Below, one piece after another: positions 36,220 to 49,586 of a stretch of 64,000 nucleotides of DNA. A program made the translations under genes and the position numbers. The number at the start of each line of letters is the position of its first letter. Positions within the stretch are counted from its first letter, which is position 1. The notes below the pieces were generated by a model that was given only the letters and a program-made list of their open reading frames with translations, was not told the DNA's origin and made no database searches. The stretch is taken from assembly GCA_001643675.2 (NCBI GenBank), contig LSRY02000001.1, positions 2,153,501 to 2,217,500 of the forward strand. The letters are read 5' to 3'. The DNA is from Monocercomonoides exilis (lineage: Eukaryota; Preaxostyla; Oxymonadida; Polymastigidae).

Positions 36220-36772
36220 CATCCCATTGCAATCAATATGAAAATTTTTTCTTGCAGCTTAAAAACATACAAGTCAAAAAGCACATGTAAATCTGATTGA
36301 AAAAAAAGAGCTGTTTTCGATATTTTACAAGTGTGCATATAATAATATACTTAAATTAACATATAAAAGTGAACGAATTACATACTTTTAGGTTCTATTT
36401 AAACCAAAACAACATATTCAACTTTTTATATAATAAATAATTTACTTGTGGGTTAGATCAAAAATATTTATAAAATTTTTTTTTTAAGATTTATATTTTT
36501 TTATGATGAAAATTAATAAATTAAATAAGTCTATATAATAATGCAAACACTTTTGATGTGTAAAAATCACGTTTTCTTTTCAATTTGAATATTTTTCGAT
36601 GAAATTCATGTTTTTATGGGTCATTTTTCAAAAATCATTTTTTTCAACAAGAAAAATTTTTTTCGAAAAATCGGTCCATAAAAAGTTTTTAAATAATTAT
36701 TAACTATTAATTCATCATAATAATAATGAATAAAAACGCAATTTGCAAAAGGAGCGCATTTGGACCTATGCC
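36220..36772 (-). repeat. right 553 bp inverted arm
   Basis: Reverse complement of 33037-33589, including the internal block agctgttttcgatattttac and outer GCGCATTTGGACCTATGCC. Confidence 0.85.
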
Positions 36773-37558
36773 TCAAAAACGATGATTCTGGAGATGAAAA
36801 GAAAGATCATTCATTAAATCGAGGTGAAGGAAAAATGAAAGTTATCAGAAGAATGAATTCTGATTTTGTTTTCTTTTAATTATGTTGTTTTATGAACTTT
36901 TTCACTTCATTTTTTTGGGTCAGAATAAAGAAAAAGGGTCAAGATAGAATAATAACCCTATAATAGGGTCATTCAAAATATTTTCAACAACATTCATAAA
37001 AATAATAAATTCGATGGTGATTATTATTTATTTGTTGAATTGCTGATGTTTATGAAAAATGCTTGAGAAAACAGAAAACAGAAAAAAGAAATTTGATGGG
37101 AATTAAATCTACGTGAAAGAACAAGAATAAGAAAAAGTCACGCAAGAATTTTCCAATAGGATCCAAGTGAATTCATTGGAAATTCATTCATGTTAGAGAT
37201 ACACAAAAACTAAAACAAATACATATAAAGAAAAAAAATTTTCAACTCCAAAACACAAAAACAAAAAATGACAAAAACTAAAAAAATACAACACTCACAC
37301 AAACACATTTAGTGACCTTGCTCAAGAGATGGTGGATACGCTGAAACAACATGATCCACATATGACACAATTGAGAAATCATTTCCACTGCAACATATTC
37401 AGTTGAAGGCTTCTTCAAATTTCACCTTTGCAAAAACGAATTTCCATTGAACAGCAGATTCAAAACAAGTCATCAGGGGCAGGTGCTGTTTTCGCAATCC
37501 AAACATTTTTATCATTCAGCTCAATTCCACAAACATGCAGCAAGCAAGCAAAGAAGTC
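36773..37558. other. intergenic, AT-rich
   Basis: No gene supported. Contains a short Asp/Lys-rich scrap next to the foldback arm and two 'aataaccctataatagggt' motifs forming a small inverted repeat near 36,950. Confidence 0.4.
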
Positions 37559-40500
37559 TCAAAGCACCACATTAATCCCTTTCAGCAAACCAATCACCTC
37601 ATCCAATGTTGGCCTGTCATTTGGCTCATCTGCCCACATTTTCTCCATCACCTCAATCAACTCTTCTCCTTCGATTCCTTCTGTAAGCGGTCGCACCCCA
37701 TCTCTCATCATCTCCTGCGCTTCTTCTGGATCACATTCGCTCAAGGGCACTTCCCCTGTTGTCATTTCATGCAGAATCAGTCCAAGTGTGAAAACAACTA
37801 CCTGTTCAATTCCGTCATCTTCATCTCCCTCTTCTGGTGCACTCCATCGCTTCATTTCTTCCTTCTGCTTCTCGTGCTCTAATTCCTCTGTCAATACGTA
37901 GATTTCATTTTCGTTTCCTTCCTCAACAAAGATTGAATTCGGACATAATTGTTTTCCCATCATTTCCACTCTTTCGTCTCCAACAGATATCAAATGCTCA
38001 AACAGCTCTGCCACTGCCAAAACCACTTCCTTCCCATCAACAACATCCATCGCTCTTGTTCCCAGCGTGAAATTACCTTGCACTGAATGAATCACCGAAT
38101 GCAATGTTTTGATGTTCTTTTTCTCCTTTTCTCGAAATGGCTTCTTTGCTGATATTACGTTGAATGAATGAGATTGAGATACCAATGAAACAGAATCATT
38201 CTCGGAAAATGGCAATGGAAAATCCAAATCTGGAAGATCATTTTCATTCAGTATTTCATCGTTCATTGACGGAGGCTCTGGAAGATCTTCATCGTTGTCA
38301 ATGAGAAGAGGAATTTGGCTCGTCATCCCCTCCAGTAATGTCGATGGCATTTCACTCATCTCAAAGCTCCCTCCATTATTTTCCCTTTTCCTTTCCATCT
38401 TCCCCATTATCTCCTCGTTTTCTAATCTCTCTTTTTCAACTTTCTTTTCCACTTCCTTCAGTTTCCTTTGCAAAAGCACAGCAACCACAACAATCACAAA
38501 TAACAGAATTATTACAATAGCAATACATCCAATAAATGCAACCAGACTCCATTCAATTTTATCCTCTCCTTTTAACAGTATTTCATCGCCCTTTGGAGGA
38601 GTGATGCTTGCATTCTTTAAAATGAATGAATTTGTTGATGAAGGAGATTCTGCATCTCCAAACAAAATATACACGCTCACTTCCATTTCATTTCCACAAC
38701 TGCTGATTGCATCTTTTGCCACGCACCCTTCGACTTCTCTTTCTGATAAAAATCCATTTGAATCAAAATTGTGTTTTTCAATATCTTTCTCTTCTCCTTT
38801 CCTCTTCACAACTGCAAATGACAGATTGCATGGAACAAGAAGCATCCCTTTGAATGTTAGCTTCATTCTATGTCTCTTCTTTTGCCTCCACACCCTCCAA
38901 CACAGGAATGAAGAATGATGAATCCCTTTCTGAAACAATCCCCTCAAAACTGCACCCTTCATTCAACATCCAAAGTGATGAATTTGGCAAAACTCCATCT
39001 CCCCCTTTCAAGCTGGAAATGGTCAATGACGCTGAATCTGAACAAACGATGTTTCTTCTCATTGATGGTTATCCTTCAATCAATGGATTGTTGTTCAAAA
39101 ACTCCCCTTTCTCAATCGTCACATCTCCAGTAGACACTGACAATCCACCTGATGAAGCATTCGAAATAATCACATCCTTCATCACCAATGAAGAATTCGT
39201 TGAGAGGACAAGTGATCCATTCCATTTGCATATTTCTTCAAAATTATTATTTCTCTCGCTTTCACTTTCATTCGCAATTACTCCAATAAATCGACACAAA
39301 TCCATCGAAACATCCTTTGTATTGCTTATCTCCATAATGCTTCCTTTGCTTGACAGAGAATCACAGTTTGAACAGGAACAGTTTGAAAGTGTTGTTTGAG
39401 CTGAAGTTGAAGAAGCTGAAAGAACAGAAGCTCCTTCTGAATTTCTCGAACAGTTGTTGAATGAGGAGATTCCAATAGAAACTGTTCCTGATGACAAATC
39501 GTTTATCACAATGATGCAACCTTCAGACCATTTCACTCCATCTGCAGATACTCCATTAAATACAACACTTCCACATTGTCCAATCTCAAATACATTTGTT
39601 GCTGATTCAATTTGTTCCAGTTTCATATTTGTAATATTTATCTCATCTACATTTAACAAAAATGAAGGCTTCTTGAATGAAAACATTGATATTGAGCAGT
39701 TGTCAACATGAAGAATTCCGTTTTCGATGCTCAACAATGTTGAATTGAGAACAATAGATTCAATGCTTTCTGATTGGCCAACAGATGAAAAATCAACAAA
39801 TGAAAGAGAAAGCTGGCCACATGCTTCGTGAATGATTGAATTGCCTGAATATGAAAACAATTTCCCAAAATTGAATTTTAATCTTTCAATCCGAACGTTA
39901 TCTGATGTTGTGATCAGATTTCCCTCGTTGGCTATTGTTGAGTTCAGATATACCATTGCAGCTGAGGGAGATTGCAATGAGCGGATGGTCACATCAAGAA
40001 CATCACATTCCCCAACAATTTCCGTTTGCCCCAAGATCAGTATCTGTGAGTACAGAGATGGAATGATGTGCTGCACTCCAAAGCTCAGTGAGTGGCATGG
40101 TGTGTCCAATTCTCCACATTGCTTACTGTCTGCGTGATTGTCTGCAGTCATAGACACAAATATCGTCTCGCTCTGATATTTCACAACCCTCAGCAGAAGA
40201 TCTTCTTCATCCAGAAAGGAATCTGTTGTGCAGCCCCATATTGCCAGCTCCTTCACAAAAGGTGATCTGAAATCCAATAAGAATTGCTCTTCAACAATTT
40301 GCGATTCGACTGAGCGGCATCTTACATACACATCTCTCCCTCTGAATGCAGAGTTGTCTCGGAATGTGATATTCGACAGAACAAAACTCAGAGGCTTATC
40401 AGCTGTCGAGGTGCATTCCAGAAACAGCCACCCACCTCTTCCTGCAGTCGAGCAGAAGCACTCTGAAATCTTGCAAAATGAGCACTCAAACTTTCCTCCC

Positions 40501-43500
40501 TCATTCAACTCACAAAACATCCCTCCTCCCTTTCCACACTTCAACCCTCCACATCTCTTCGTCGTTGTGTTTCGAATCACCATTTTCAATGGCGCATCAT
40601 TCTCATTTCGAATGATCGAGATGTTTTCTGTCTTGTTCTGGGTGACTTCTTCGAACAAACTCCACTCAATATTAATGCTTTTTTCTCCTTCATTGCTCCC
40701 TCTCTTCTCTCCAGCTGATCCCTTTGACATCCTCAATCCACTTGCTCCCTCCACCTCAATATTCTTCATCGTCAGATTTTTCGCATTCAGCACTGTTGTT
40801 GACAACACAGAAATAACATCCTGCGAAAAGCTCAACAATTGCATCGTCACCAATTCCAGCACAACTGTCCCTCCATCTGCTTTGATCAGCCCATAATCTG
40901 TCAATTCTTCTCTCTCATCCCCCTTTTTGGTGAATGAGCAGTCTTTCACAGTCAACAATCCCTCACTTGAGCCAACATGCATCAAATAATACACTCCACT
41001 CATGAATGATGAAGGAATCACAAACTTGATCAATTCAAAATTGGTAATGCCAGAAATCTTCATTGCTGCTCCTTCTGCTCCTTCTGCTCCTTCAAGCGAT
41101 GAGACACATTCCAATGAGCACATGCTGCTCTCATCCGATTTCACTGATATTCCACTCACATCAACACTCTTCTGAAGATACCCTTTTCCAATGATGCTGA
41201 CATTCATTTTATTTCCTTCTGCCAGTCTTCTCAACGAATGATCCATCGACAGACAAGGATAATCCGAGAATCCACACACACACACATCACAACCTTCGCT
41301 CCCAATAAATATCTCTGACCCAATCGCTCGCCAGAAATTGACCAGCGGAATGGCATTCGTTGTGTCACTCCCATCAAAGCCTCTCAGGGAATTCAATGAA
41401 ATACCATCCAGATGCCCAGATACAAATGGAAGAGAGGTGTTTGTGATGCTCTTTGTCAAGTTTGGTGATTCAACAAACAGGTCATTTCCATATTTTGCAG
41501 CATTTGGCTTGTCTGCCTCAAAAACAGGGGATGAGATCACAAATGAAGAATCATCATCAATCAATTTCAGCGCCATCCCTCCCCCAAACCCAATCTTCCG
41601 TTCTTCTGCTGGCGCTGTGCATCCTGTAAATGTGCAAGAAATAACATTCATTTGAATGCTCCCTTTCAACTGAGCATCAATGGCCCCTCCTCTGCTTCCA
41701 TCACCAGCCACAGAGCATCCATCAAAAACACACTCTTCAATATTTATTTGTGTGTTTGTATTTTCATCAAAGTTGTTGTCAATGCTCACACACCCTCCAT
41801 TTCCAGCTGCTCTTTCGATTTTTGTGAAATTGCTGTTCGTCATGTTCAACCATAGAGTGCTCATTGACTCGGTATTTGTGCTGCTCCCTCTCAACCAGAT
41901 CAGCGGATTTCTCCTCAAATCAATTGATGAAGCTGAGAATTTGTCGATTAACAGGATCCCTGACTCAACAGACAAGAACAGAATTGTCAATTCTGATGAT
42001 GGATTTTGAAGAGAAAGCGAACATTGAGACAGAGTTATTGAAGAAGAAGAAGAAGAAGAAATGAAAGTGGAGTGAAGAGGAAGGGAAGAAGGAAGAGAGA
42101 AGATAAGTTTTGATAATTCCGTTTCAACACTTGCTGTTATCATAGATGAATTGGATGTTTCACTTGAATCAGAGACTGTCCAACCACTTTGATCATTATT
42201 TCCTTTGACTTCATGTTTCTGTCCAGCAAAGTCCAATTCATCACTCATCATAATCATTCCATTTACGACAACTTTCTTTGTTCCTGTTTGTCTTGTGAGG
42301 GAGTGCTTCATTGTCAAACAAGGGAATTGGACAATTCCACAGTGTGAGTGATCAGATGCCTCAGAATTGCTCACATATATTTCTTCTGGTGTGGGGAGGA
42401 GATAGATGCACAGAGGGATAGCCACACTGTTGTTTCCGTTGTCATATCCTCTCACCTTCTCAACAGAATCCAATGAATCTGTCACACATGTGATGTTTTC
42501 TGATTTTGCTGTTTCTTCCAGATTTGGTGAAATAACAAAAATATCTCTTCCCCATTTGGCTGTGTTTGTGCCAAACGAAGAGGATATCAGGAAATTGGGA
42601 TTTTCATTCAACAATCGAAGAAGGATTCCTCCTCCAAATCCATATGTTGCAGAGCAATAGCACCCATCAAAATTACCTCCTTTCACTTTCACTTCATTTC
42701 CATTCCCAACACACAGCATCATCGATCCCCCATCAGTCGATGTTCTGCTTCCACATCCTTCAAAAGTGCAACAATTCACATCAATGTTGGACTTGTCATT
42801 CGAAAACGACATCACTGCTACTCCGCTCATTGTTCTCTCAATCCCATCAAAACCACACTCTGAAAGTGCCAATGAAATCTCATTTGTTGAAGAAAGCGAA
42901 AACAGTGAATTTCTGGAAATTGTCTTTGCCCAGCTCACATGTTCCATCTGAAACATCCCATTCTGAACATTGATCAGTTCTGTCGAAAATGCTGTTTCTG
43001 TTGATTGTCCGCTCCCAAAAGATATGTTCAGTCTGCTGATCCTCATTCCTCCTGCTCCACTTATCTCAAACAGTCTAGACCCACAATTATTCGGATGAGC
43101 CGAGTCATGCACAAGAATAAAGTCTCTGGCAGTCAATGCTCCTGTCGAGACTGAAAATAGAGACAGCCCAGATGCTTCAAATTCTGTATGAATTGCTGTG
43201 CTCATATTGCTTTGGCCATAAACAGTAAAAGTATTGACTCCACAATCAAAACTATTTGTTTCGATGATCGTTCCTGAAGAAACTTCCACATTGGGAACCA
43301 AGTCTGGAATGAGTTGTGTAAGGCAACGGCTGATCGTGCTGCATGGATAAGATTCATAAATTCCACATGCATATGTGTCGTTGCCTTTTGGTTGCGAATC
43401 AGTTGATGAGACAAATCTCACATTTCCAAAATCATTGCGAAGCCAATCACTCCGATAGGTATTAGAATTATAATTAGTACAAACTCTGTATGATGTTTGG

Positions 43501-44996
43501 CCGGTTGAATAGCAGGTTGGATCAATATTATTTGAGGTTGAACCATGAAGCAACATATCGTAGCCACACCTTGTGCCTGTGTTATTGTGGAAATAACAAT
43601 AATAAAACAAAACTCTTTTGTTATTTGCATTCAGCAACAAGCAAACTGCTCCTCCCGAAAGCGAAGAGCAATGATAAAATAAACAATTTGAGAATATAAT
43701 TTGAATTGTTCCATCCCAATGAATAATTGCGCCTCCGCAAGAAGTTGAAGAATTTGACGCTTGACAAAATTTGAAGAATGAGTTAATAACGCATTTTTTT
43801 TGTTTTTGAGCAGTTTCTTGATAAAAACCAATTCCTCCTCCGTCATTGGCAGCAGAACAGTTATTAAATAAGCAATCGTCAACCATTGGCTGAACATAAA
43901 TTGTTTCAAACTGAATCCCTCCTCCACCCCAATCTGAAGAACCATATGTAACACATTGATCAAATGTTGAATGATGCACAATGCATTCAGCAATTTTCAA
44001 AGCATATATTCCTCCCCCTCTTGTGGATGAAGCATTGCATCTTGTGAATGAAGAATTCTCAACCGTGAGAATGGCACTTTTGTTATCATGAACAAACAGC
44101 GCTCCTCCTTGTGGTGCTGTGCAATCTTCCCATTCACACAACGAAAATGATTGGCTTTCTGTTGTGTTCAGTTTTTCTTTTTTCTCAAGAGCATTCGTTT
44201 CTCTTCTCCCGAAGTTCGTTGTTGCGTTTTTGCAGATGAATTCATGTGAAGAATAGGATCCGCTCGAAATCCCTCCTTCAAAGACATTCACACACGAATA
44301 AATGAGTGCATTTTCAATTGAACTTCGAAAACATGAATGTTCCACAAAATGATCGCTATTCGTGTTATATTTCACAGACATGTTCCTGAAGGCACAATTA
44401 ATGATCTGTTCACTTTTGCTCTTTCCTGATAACAGGAAATTGTCTGAAGATGAGATAGCCAGGTCTGTGATGATGGAGTTGCTCAAAATAACAGAATTGG
44501 AATCATCAGATGAAAATATGAGACTGGAAGGGTTAATACTCTTTTGGGGTATCAATGTCATGTTTGTGAGGCAGATTGACCCGATATTCAAATGAAAAGG
44601 AGATTCCGACTTTTGGAAGGAAATGCAGGAATCCAACACCACATTCGATTTATCTGTAATTAGAATAAATGGCGAGGAAGAATATTCGACTGCCACATTT
44701 TTCAGTCCAACTGAAGAATTGGAAAAGCACAAAAATGAATAAATCGCTGTGCATGTTCCTGCCTTCCATCTGTTCATTCCTGATACTTTTCTCTGTTCTA
44801 AAAAATAATTATTATTGTCATTTGTGGGAAATTGTGCATCATTTGAGTTATCTTGACCGAAATAAATACAGTTATATTTAAAAGTTATCTTTGAAAAAAT
44901 ACCTTCATTCTTTAATGTGGCTGTTCCACAGATGACTTGAGATTTAGATGTCTCTGCCAAAATCAGATATGCTAAAAGGAACAAATGCACCCTCAT
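37559..44996 (-). CDS. receptor-like beta-helix transmembrane pseudokinase
   Basis: About 2,470 residues. Signal peptide MRVHLFLLAYLILAETSKSQ, then a giant ectodomain of beta-helix repeats ('CxFxxCxA.xxGGAL' units early, 'GGGI/GGGM' and 'S...F..C.A' later, at least four sub-domains each opening with xxEIYVSxxGxDxxxCGxxxxPCxxxxxxL). TAA at 39069 lies between LNNNPLIEG and PSMRRNIVC, inside a segment that continues in family style (SSLWMLNEGCSFEGI), so it reads as Gln. A one-base shift near 38,870-38,900 separates this from RMKLTFKGMLLVPCNLSF, a single membrane helix (WSLVAFIGCIAIVIILLFVI) and a kinase-like domain ending in TGA at 37559. That domain keeps RWSAPE, VVFTLGLILHEMTTGEVPLS and MWADEPNDRPTLDEVIGLL but no Lys/HRD/DFG motif. 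A small intron (gtattttttc...tttttag) may lie near 44,810-44,910. Confidence 0.72.
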
Positions 44997-46351
44997 ACGG
45001 AAATAAATTCAGTTTTGATTTGAAAAATTAATTGTTATGAGAATGATCATTTTTTATTTCATTATCACGTGAATAAAAAAAGAAAAGGCGAAATTGAAAT
45101 ACTTATTATAATATTTGAAGCACATAATTAATGATGCAATGTTAAAATTATCCTATTTAACAGCTTATCAGCATAAAACTGTATCTTACAAAAAATATAT
45201 TTTGCCATGAATCATAACAACTATTTGAATGACAAATTTTATTAACAAAATGTAATATTGTGCTTGCCTTTTCAATGCAAATAAAATTGTTTCGACAATC
45301 TCTTAAAACAAAATAATATTTTATAATTATTTTTGAGAAAAATATGAATAAGAAAACATAAAAACAAACAAATATTAGCTGCTTTGTTGTTTGTTATTCA
45401 GAGAATATTTATGTTTTGATCCCAATTCGCTTCGAAAATGAATGACAAACCATAGTTATGTTTTCAGATTGACTTGTTTTTTAAAATGCTTTTGTTGAAC
45501 ATGTGATCGAGGATTTCGAAGAATCCTATGATTATGTCTTTTGTTGAGAAATGATTTTTTCATTTGACTGTGGAATTGGATTCAAGCATTTGTATGTGAT
45601 AGAAAAAGCAGTTTGCATAACCATTTGATAAGATTGTTTTTCGGACAAATATGAAAGAAATGGTTTATATTTCCATTGGCTGACTGAAAAAAGATGAAAG
45701 GGGAAGAGACTTAAAGAATGGAAAGTTATATATTTGCTCATTTCTGGTTTGTGGAATGATATTTTTTTATATCATTTGTTCGTTTTGCAGGCATTTGATT
45801 TGGAATATGGATAAACAACTGTTGAAAATTGCTTTTCTGAAAGAAGAACTGTTGAGAATTTTTGTTAAAGATGAAGTTTGTAATTATTTTCGAATATTTT
45901 AATTTTATTTGACTCCAGCGCAGAAATCAAGGAAATAAATTGAATGAATGATGTTTCCTTATCCAGTTGGTTACAAAGCTCGAATAACTGGCTCATGTGG
46001 AAAGAAAGCAGGGCGAAGAGATTGGATGGGTGTTGGATGAAGCCAATTCTTGATAATCTGAAGGAATTGAAAAGAAAACATAAATTTGTTGTTTTTCAGA
46101 ATGTTCAGAAACCTTCTCAAATGGAGATGAAAAGACTTTTGGAAATGGATGATTGGAGAATATGTTGCTGAAACTGTTGTTGATGGGGGAATGATGAATT
46201 TATTATTGAAGAAAACGAACAATTCCAATGGAACTAAAATTAAAAATGGCTAACAAATCAAAAGGTTTGCTTTATCATTTTAAAAAAAAATTTTTTTATT
46301 GAATTTTTATTGTTTTCTTTTAAGCAATCTAAAAAGCGAGGGATTTGATGA
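44997..46351. other. intergenic
   Basis: Upstream region of the receptor gene. AT-rich; a plus-strand frame at 45,944-46,171 (NNWLMWKESRAKRLDGCWMK) could be coding but has no support beyond composition. Confidence 0.35.
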
Positions 46352-46676
46352 CTTTGAAGAAGAAGAAAAGAGGAGAAGGAGAAGGCAAAGAAGAAGAAAG
46401 ACAAAAATTCAAGAAATGACGAAGATGCATTGCATTGGGTTTTTGCGAAGAGTAATTTTGGAAGAAAGATTATTTTTGAGAAAGAAGTGAAGGAAAAGCG
46501 GAAGACTTTGAATGAAAAGAATGATTTCCAAATCTTTCATGTATTTTTGAAGGTGAAAAGGAAAAATCAAGTTGAATGCGTGAAAGATTGAGAAGGCGCT
46601 GTTTCTGAGAAGAACACACAAAAATGGAAGAAGAAGAAGAACAACGTTTGATTTTGCTGAATTTCAATCAATTTTA
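46352..46676 (+). pseudogene. 5'-truncated duplicate of the Lys-rich gene at 56.1-56.5 kb
   Basis: About 325 bases nearly identical, in inverted orientation, to 56001-56331. The shared frame encodes DALHWVFAKSNFGRKIIFEK and ends in TGA at 46589. The upstream half of the gene is missing here and replaced by unrelated sequence with TGA codons. Confidence 0.6.
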
Positions 46677-46756
46677 TTTGATGTTGTTTCAGCTCTAAAT
46701 TTTTTCAAGCTAATCATCTCATTTTGCATTTAAACCACTGATTCGTTAGTTAAGCT

Positions 46757-46870
46757 TCTTCCTCCTCCTCCACATCATCTCCTTCTTCTTCTTTTCTTTT
46801 TCTTCTTCTTCTTCTTCTTCTTCTTCTTTTCTTCTTCTTCTTCTTCTTCTTTATTTGTTTCTTCTTCTAT
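46757..46870. repeat. CTT/CTTTT pyrimidine repeat
   Basis: Imperfect (CTT)n from about 46757 to 46870, interrupted by ttttctttt. Confidence 0.85.
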
Positions 46871-47378
46871 TCAGTTGTCCAAAAGAAAGAATAAATGAAT
46901 GAATATTTGTCCCTTCGATTTCTTCTGCCACACCCTCAGACACTCCACAAACACATTCACTCACTCACTCGCTCATTCATTCACTCATTTATTCAACTCT
47001 TGCTGTGGCTGATGCAAATGAATGCATCTCTGAAGAGATTTGAAATGCAAATACAAAAAAATAAAAAAATTTAAAAAATAAAAAAATAAAAAAAAAATGA
47101 ATTTGTTAACAGAAATGTCTGATTTCAATTTTTCTAATGTTTCTGAGGATTTTTGTTCAAAATCAAAAGAACAGAAAAATAAAATGCAATACTGATAAAA
47201 AAAATTACTGTTTCTAATATATACATTAATTATCAAATTAATATGACGAAAAAAAAAGTTTCATTCAAAAAATTGATTACTTTATGATCAAATATATAAT
47301 AATTATAAAGAAAGCATTTTTTTTCTCAATTGACATTTTCGCTGCTAATATTGTAAGAAGAGCTGCAAAACTGAAGCA
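46871..47378. other. upstream region of the 30-residue-repeat gene
   Basis: Contains a short CACTCA/CATTCA-type repeat near 46,940-46,995 and AT-rich DNA. No gene. Confidence 0.4.
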
Positions 47379-49586
47379 ATGAGCAAAATAATTGAAAGCA
47401 ACACTGACTCGCAAAAAGCGAATTGTGAACTCTCTTTAAAGGACGAGAAAGGAAGAACAAAAGCAATGAGATGGATTATTGAAAAAAAAACTGAACCACC
47501 AATAGAAATAAGACACGATGTTACAATTTCGGATAATGAAGGAAATGCTATGTCAATGTTGTGGATTGGATTTACACATACGGAACCTCCAGAATGGATG
47601 AGACACGATATTGCACTTTGCAACAATTACGGATGGACAATGGCCATGAATTGGATTCAGTTTGTTCAAACAGAACCACCAGAATGGATGAGACACGATA
47701 TTGCACTTTGCAACAATTACGGATGGACAATGGCCATGAATTGGATTCAGTTTGTTCAAACAGAACCACCAGAATGGATGAGACACGATATTGCACTTTG
47801 CAACAATTACGGATGGACAATGGCCATGAATTGGATTCAGTTTGTTCAAACAGAACCACCAGAATGGATGAGACACGATATTGCACTTTGCAACAATTAC
47901 GGATGGACAATGGCGATGCTGTGGATTAGATATGTTGGAACTGATCCACCAGAATGGATGAAACACGAGATTACTCTTGCAAATAAGAACGGATGGACAA
48001 TGGCGATGATATGGATAGAGAATGTCAAAACGGACACTCCTAAGTGGATGAGGCATGACATTACACTTGGCAATAAAGACGGAAACACAATGGCGATGCT
48101 ATGGATTTTAAAAGTTAAAACAGAGCCTCCAGAATGGATGAGACACGATATTGCACTTTACAACAATTACGGATGGACAATGGCCATGAAGTGGATCAAT
48201 AATGTGAAGACAGAACCACCAGAATGGATGAGACACGATATTGCACTTTGCAACAATTACGGATGGACAATGGCCATGAAGTGGATCAATAATGTGAAGA
48301 CAGAACCACCAGAATGGATGAGACACGATATTGCACTTTGCAACAATAACGGATGGACAATGGCTATGCTATGGATTAATCATGTGAAGACAGAACCACC
48401 AGAATGGATGAGACACGATATCACACTTTGCAACAATAACGGATGGACAATGGCCATGCTGTGGATTCAAGAAATCCAAACAGACCCACCAGAATGGATG
48501 AGACACGATATTGCACTTTGCAACAATTACGGATGGACAATGGCCATGAAGTGGATCAATAATGTGAAGACAGAACCACCAGAATGGATGAGACACGATA
48601 TCACACTTTGCAACAATAACGGATGGACAATGGCCATGCTGTGGATTCAAGAAATCCAAACAGACCCACCAGAATGGATGAGGCATGATATCACACTTGA
48701 CAATAAAGGCGGATGGACACTGGCCATGATATGGATTTATCATGTCAAAACAGAACCACCGGAGTGGATGAGACACGATATCATACTTGACAGCAATAAC
48801 GGATGGACAATGGCCATTCTATGGATTTATCATGTGAAAACAGAACCACCGGAGTGGATGAGACACGACAATGAGCTTGCAGATAAATATGGAAAAACAA
48901 TGGCGATGAATTGGATTGAGGAAGTTAAAACAGAACCACCACTATGGATGATAATGGATAGCACACAAGGCACTAAGGAAGGGAGGACGTTGTCGATGAA
49001 GTGGATTGAAGAGAAAAAAACGGAACCTCCAGACTGGATGAGACATAGAAACACTTTTGTCAATTCGAAAGGACAGACAATGGCTATGAAGTGGATTTAT
49101 TACGTTAAAACAGAACCGCCAGAATGGATGAGACACAACATTGCCATTGGCGATAATGGAGGGAAAACAATGGCCATGTGTTGGATAAAGGAAATCAAAA
49201 CAGAACCACCTTTGTCAATAAGGCATGAAATAGCAAAAAAAGATAACAATGGCGAAACAATGGCGATGAAGTGGATTCAGTTTACTGAAACTGAACCGCC
49301 AGAATGGATGAGACATGACAATCGGGTTGCGGACAGGGATGGAAAAAGGATGGCAGATTATTGGGAAAGATATGTTGGGAATGAGATTCCAGAATGGATG
49401 AAGTGCGATGAATCAATTTCCGCTGATGAAGCTCTTGATGAAGCTGATGAGCCCGTTGAAGAACTTGATGATGAAGAAATGATAAAGACAATAAATTTGA
49501 TCAAAGAAAGTTTAAAGAAGTATCGGGGAAAAAGTGGAAAGAAAATGCGCTTGTTGATTAGGATTGAATAGAGAAGGGAATAATGA
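47379..49586 (+). CDS. 22-copy 30-residue tandem repeat protein, ankyrin-like
   Basis: Single exon from ATG at 47379. After 24 residues come 22 repeats of exactly 30 residues with consensus GWTMAMxWIxxVKTEPPEWM followed by RHDIALCNNN. The G-x-T-x-A-M start and 30-residue period resemble ankyrin repeats (GxTxLxxA), but the constant W, PPEWM and RHD are not ankyrin-typical. Repeats 3-5 are virtually identical at DNA level (90 bp), showing recent tandem growth; outer repeats are diverged. An acidic C-terminus (DEALDEADEPVEELDDEEM) and a basic end follow. The frame passes TAG at 49569 and TAA at 49581 before TGA at 49584, adding five residues if they are Gln. No signal peptide or membrane span; probably an intracellular scaffold. 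Function unknown. Confidence 0.8.

Larger units (their letters stand above)
33037..36772. mobile_element. 3.7 kb foldback element carrying a beta-helix gene fragment
   Basis: Two inverted arms of 553 bp enclose about 2.6 kb. The only recognisable content is the broken beta-helix gene on the minus strand; no transposase is seen. No flanking target duplication is obvious (left ...attcacattg, right tcaaaaacga). The left flank is a truncated pogo transposase. Confidence 0.7.

Noticed and set aside
37428-38918. Plus-strand Ser/Pro/His-rich frames
   Set aside because: Antisense to the transmembrane-kinase part of the receptor gene.
47585-48660. CRISPR-like array of 90 bp direct repeats
   Set aside because: The units are contiguous, coding, with no spacers, and the genome is eukaryotic.
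47553-49491. Minus-strand and second plus-strand long frames over the 30-residue repeat gene
   Set aside because: They repeat with the same 90 bp period and are shadows of the main frame, which alone has Met start, conserved Gly/Trp/Pro spacing and a non-repeat C-terminus.
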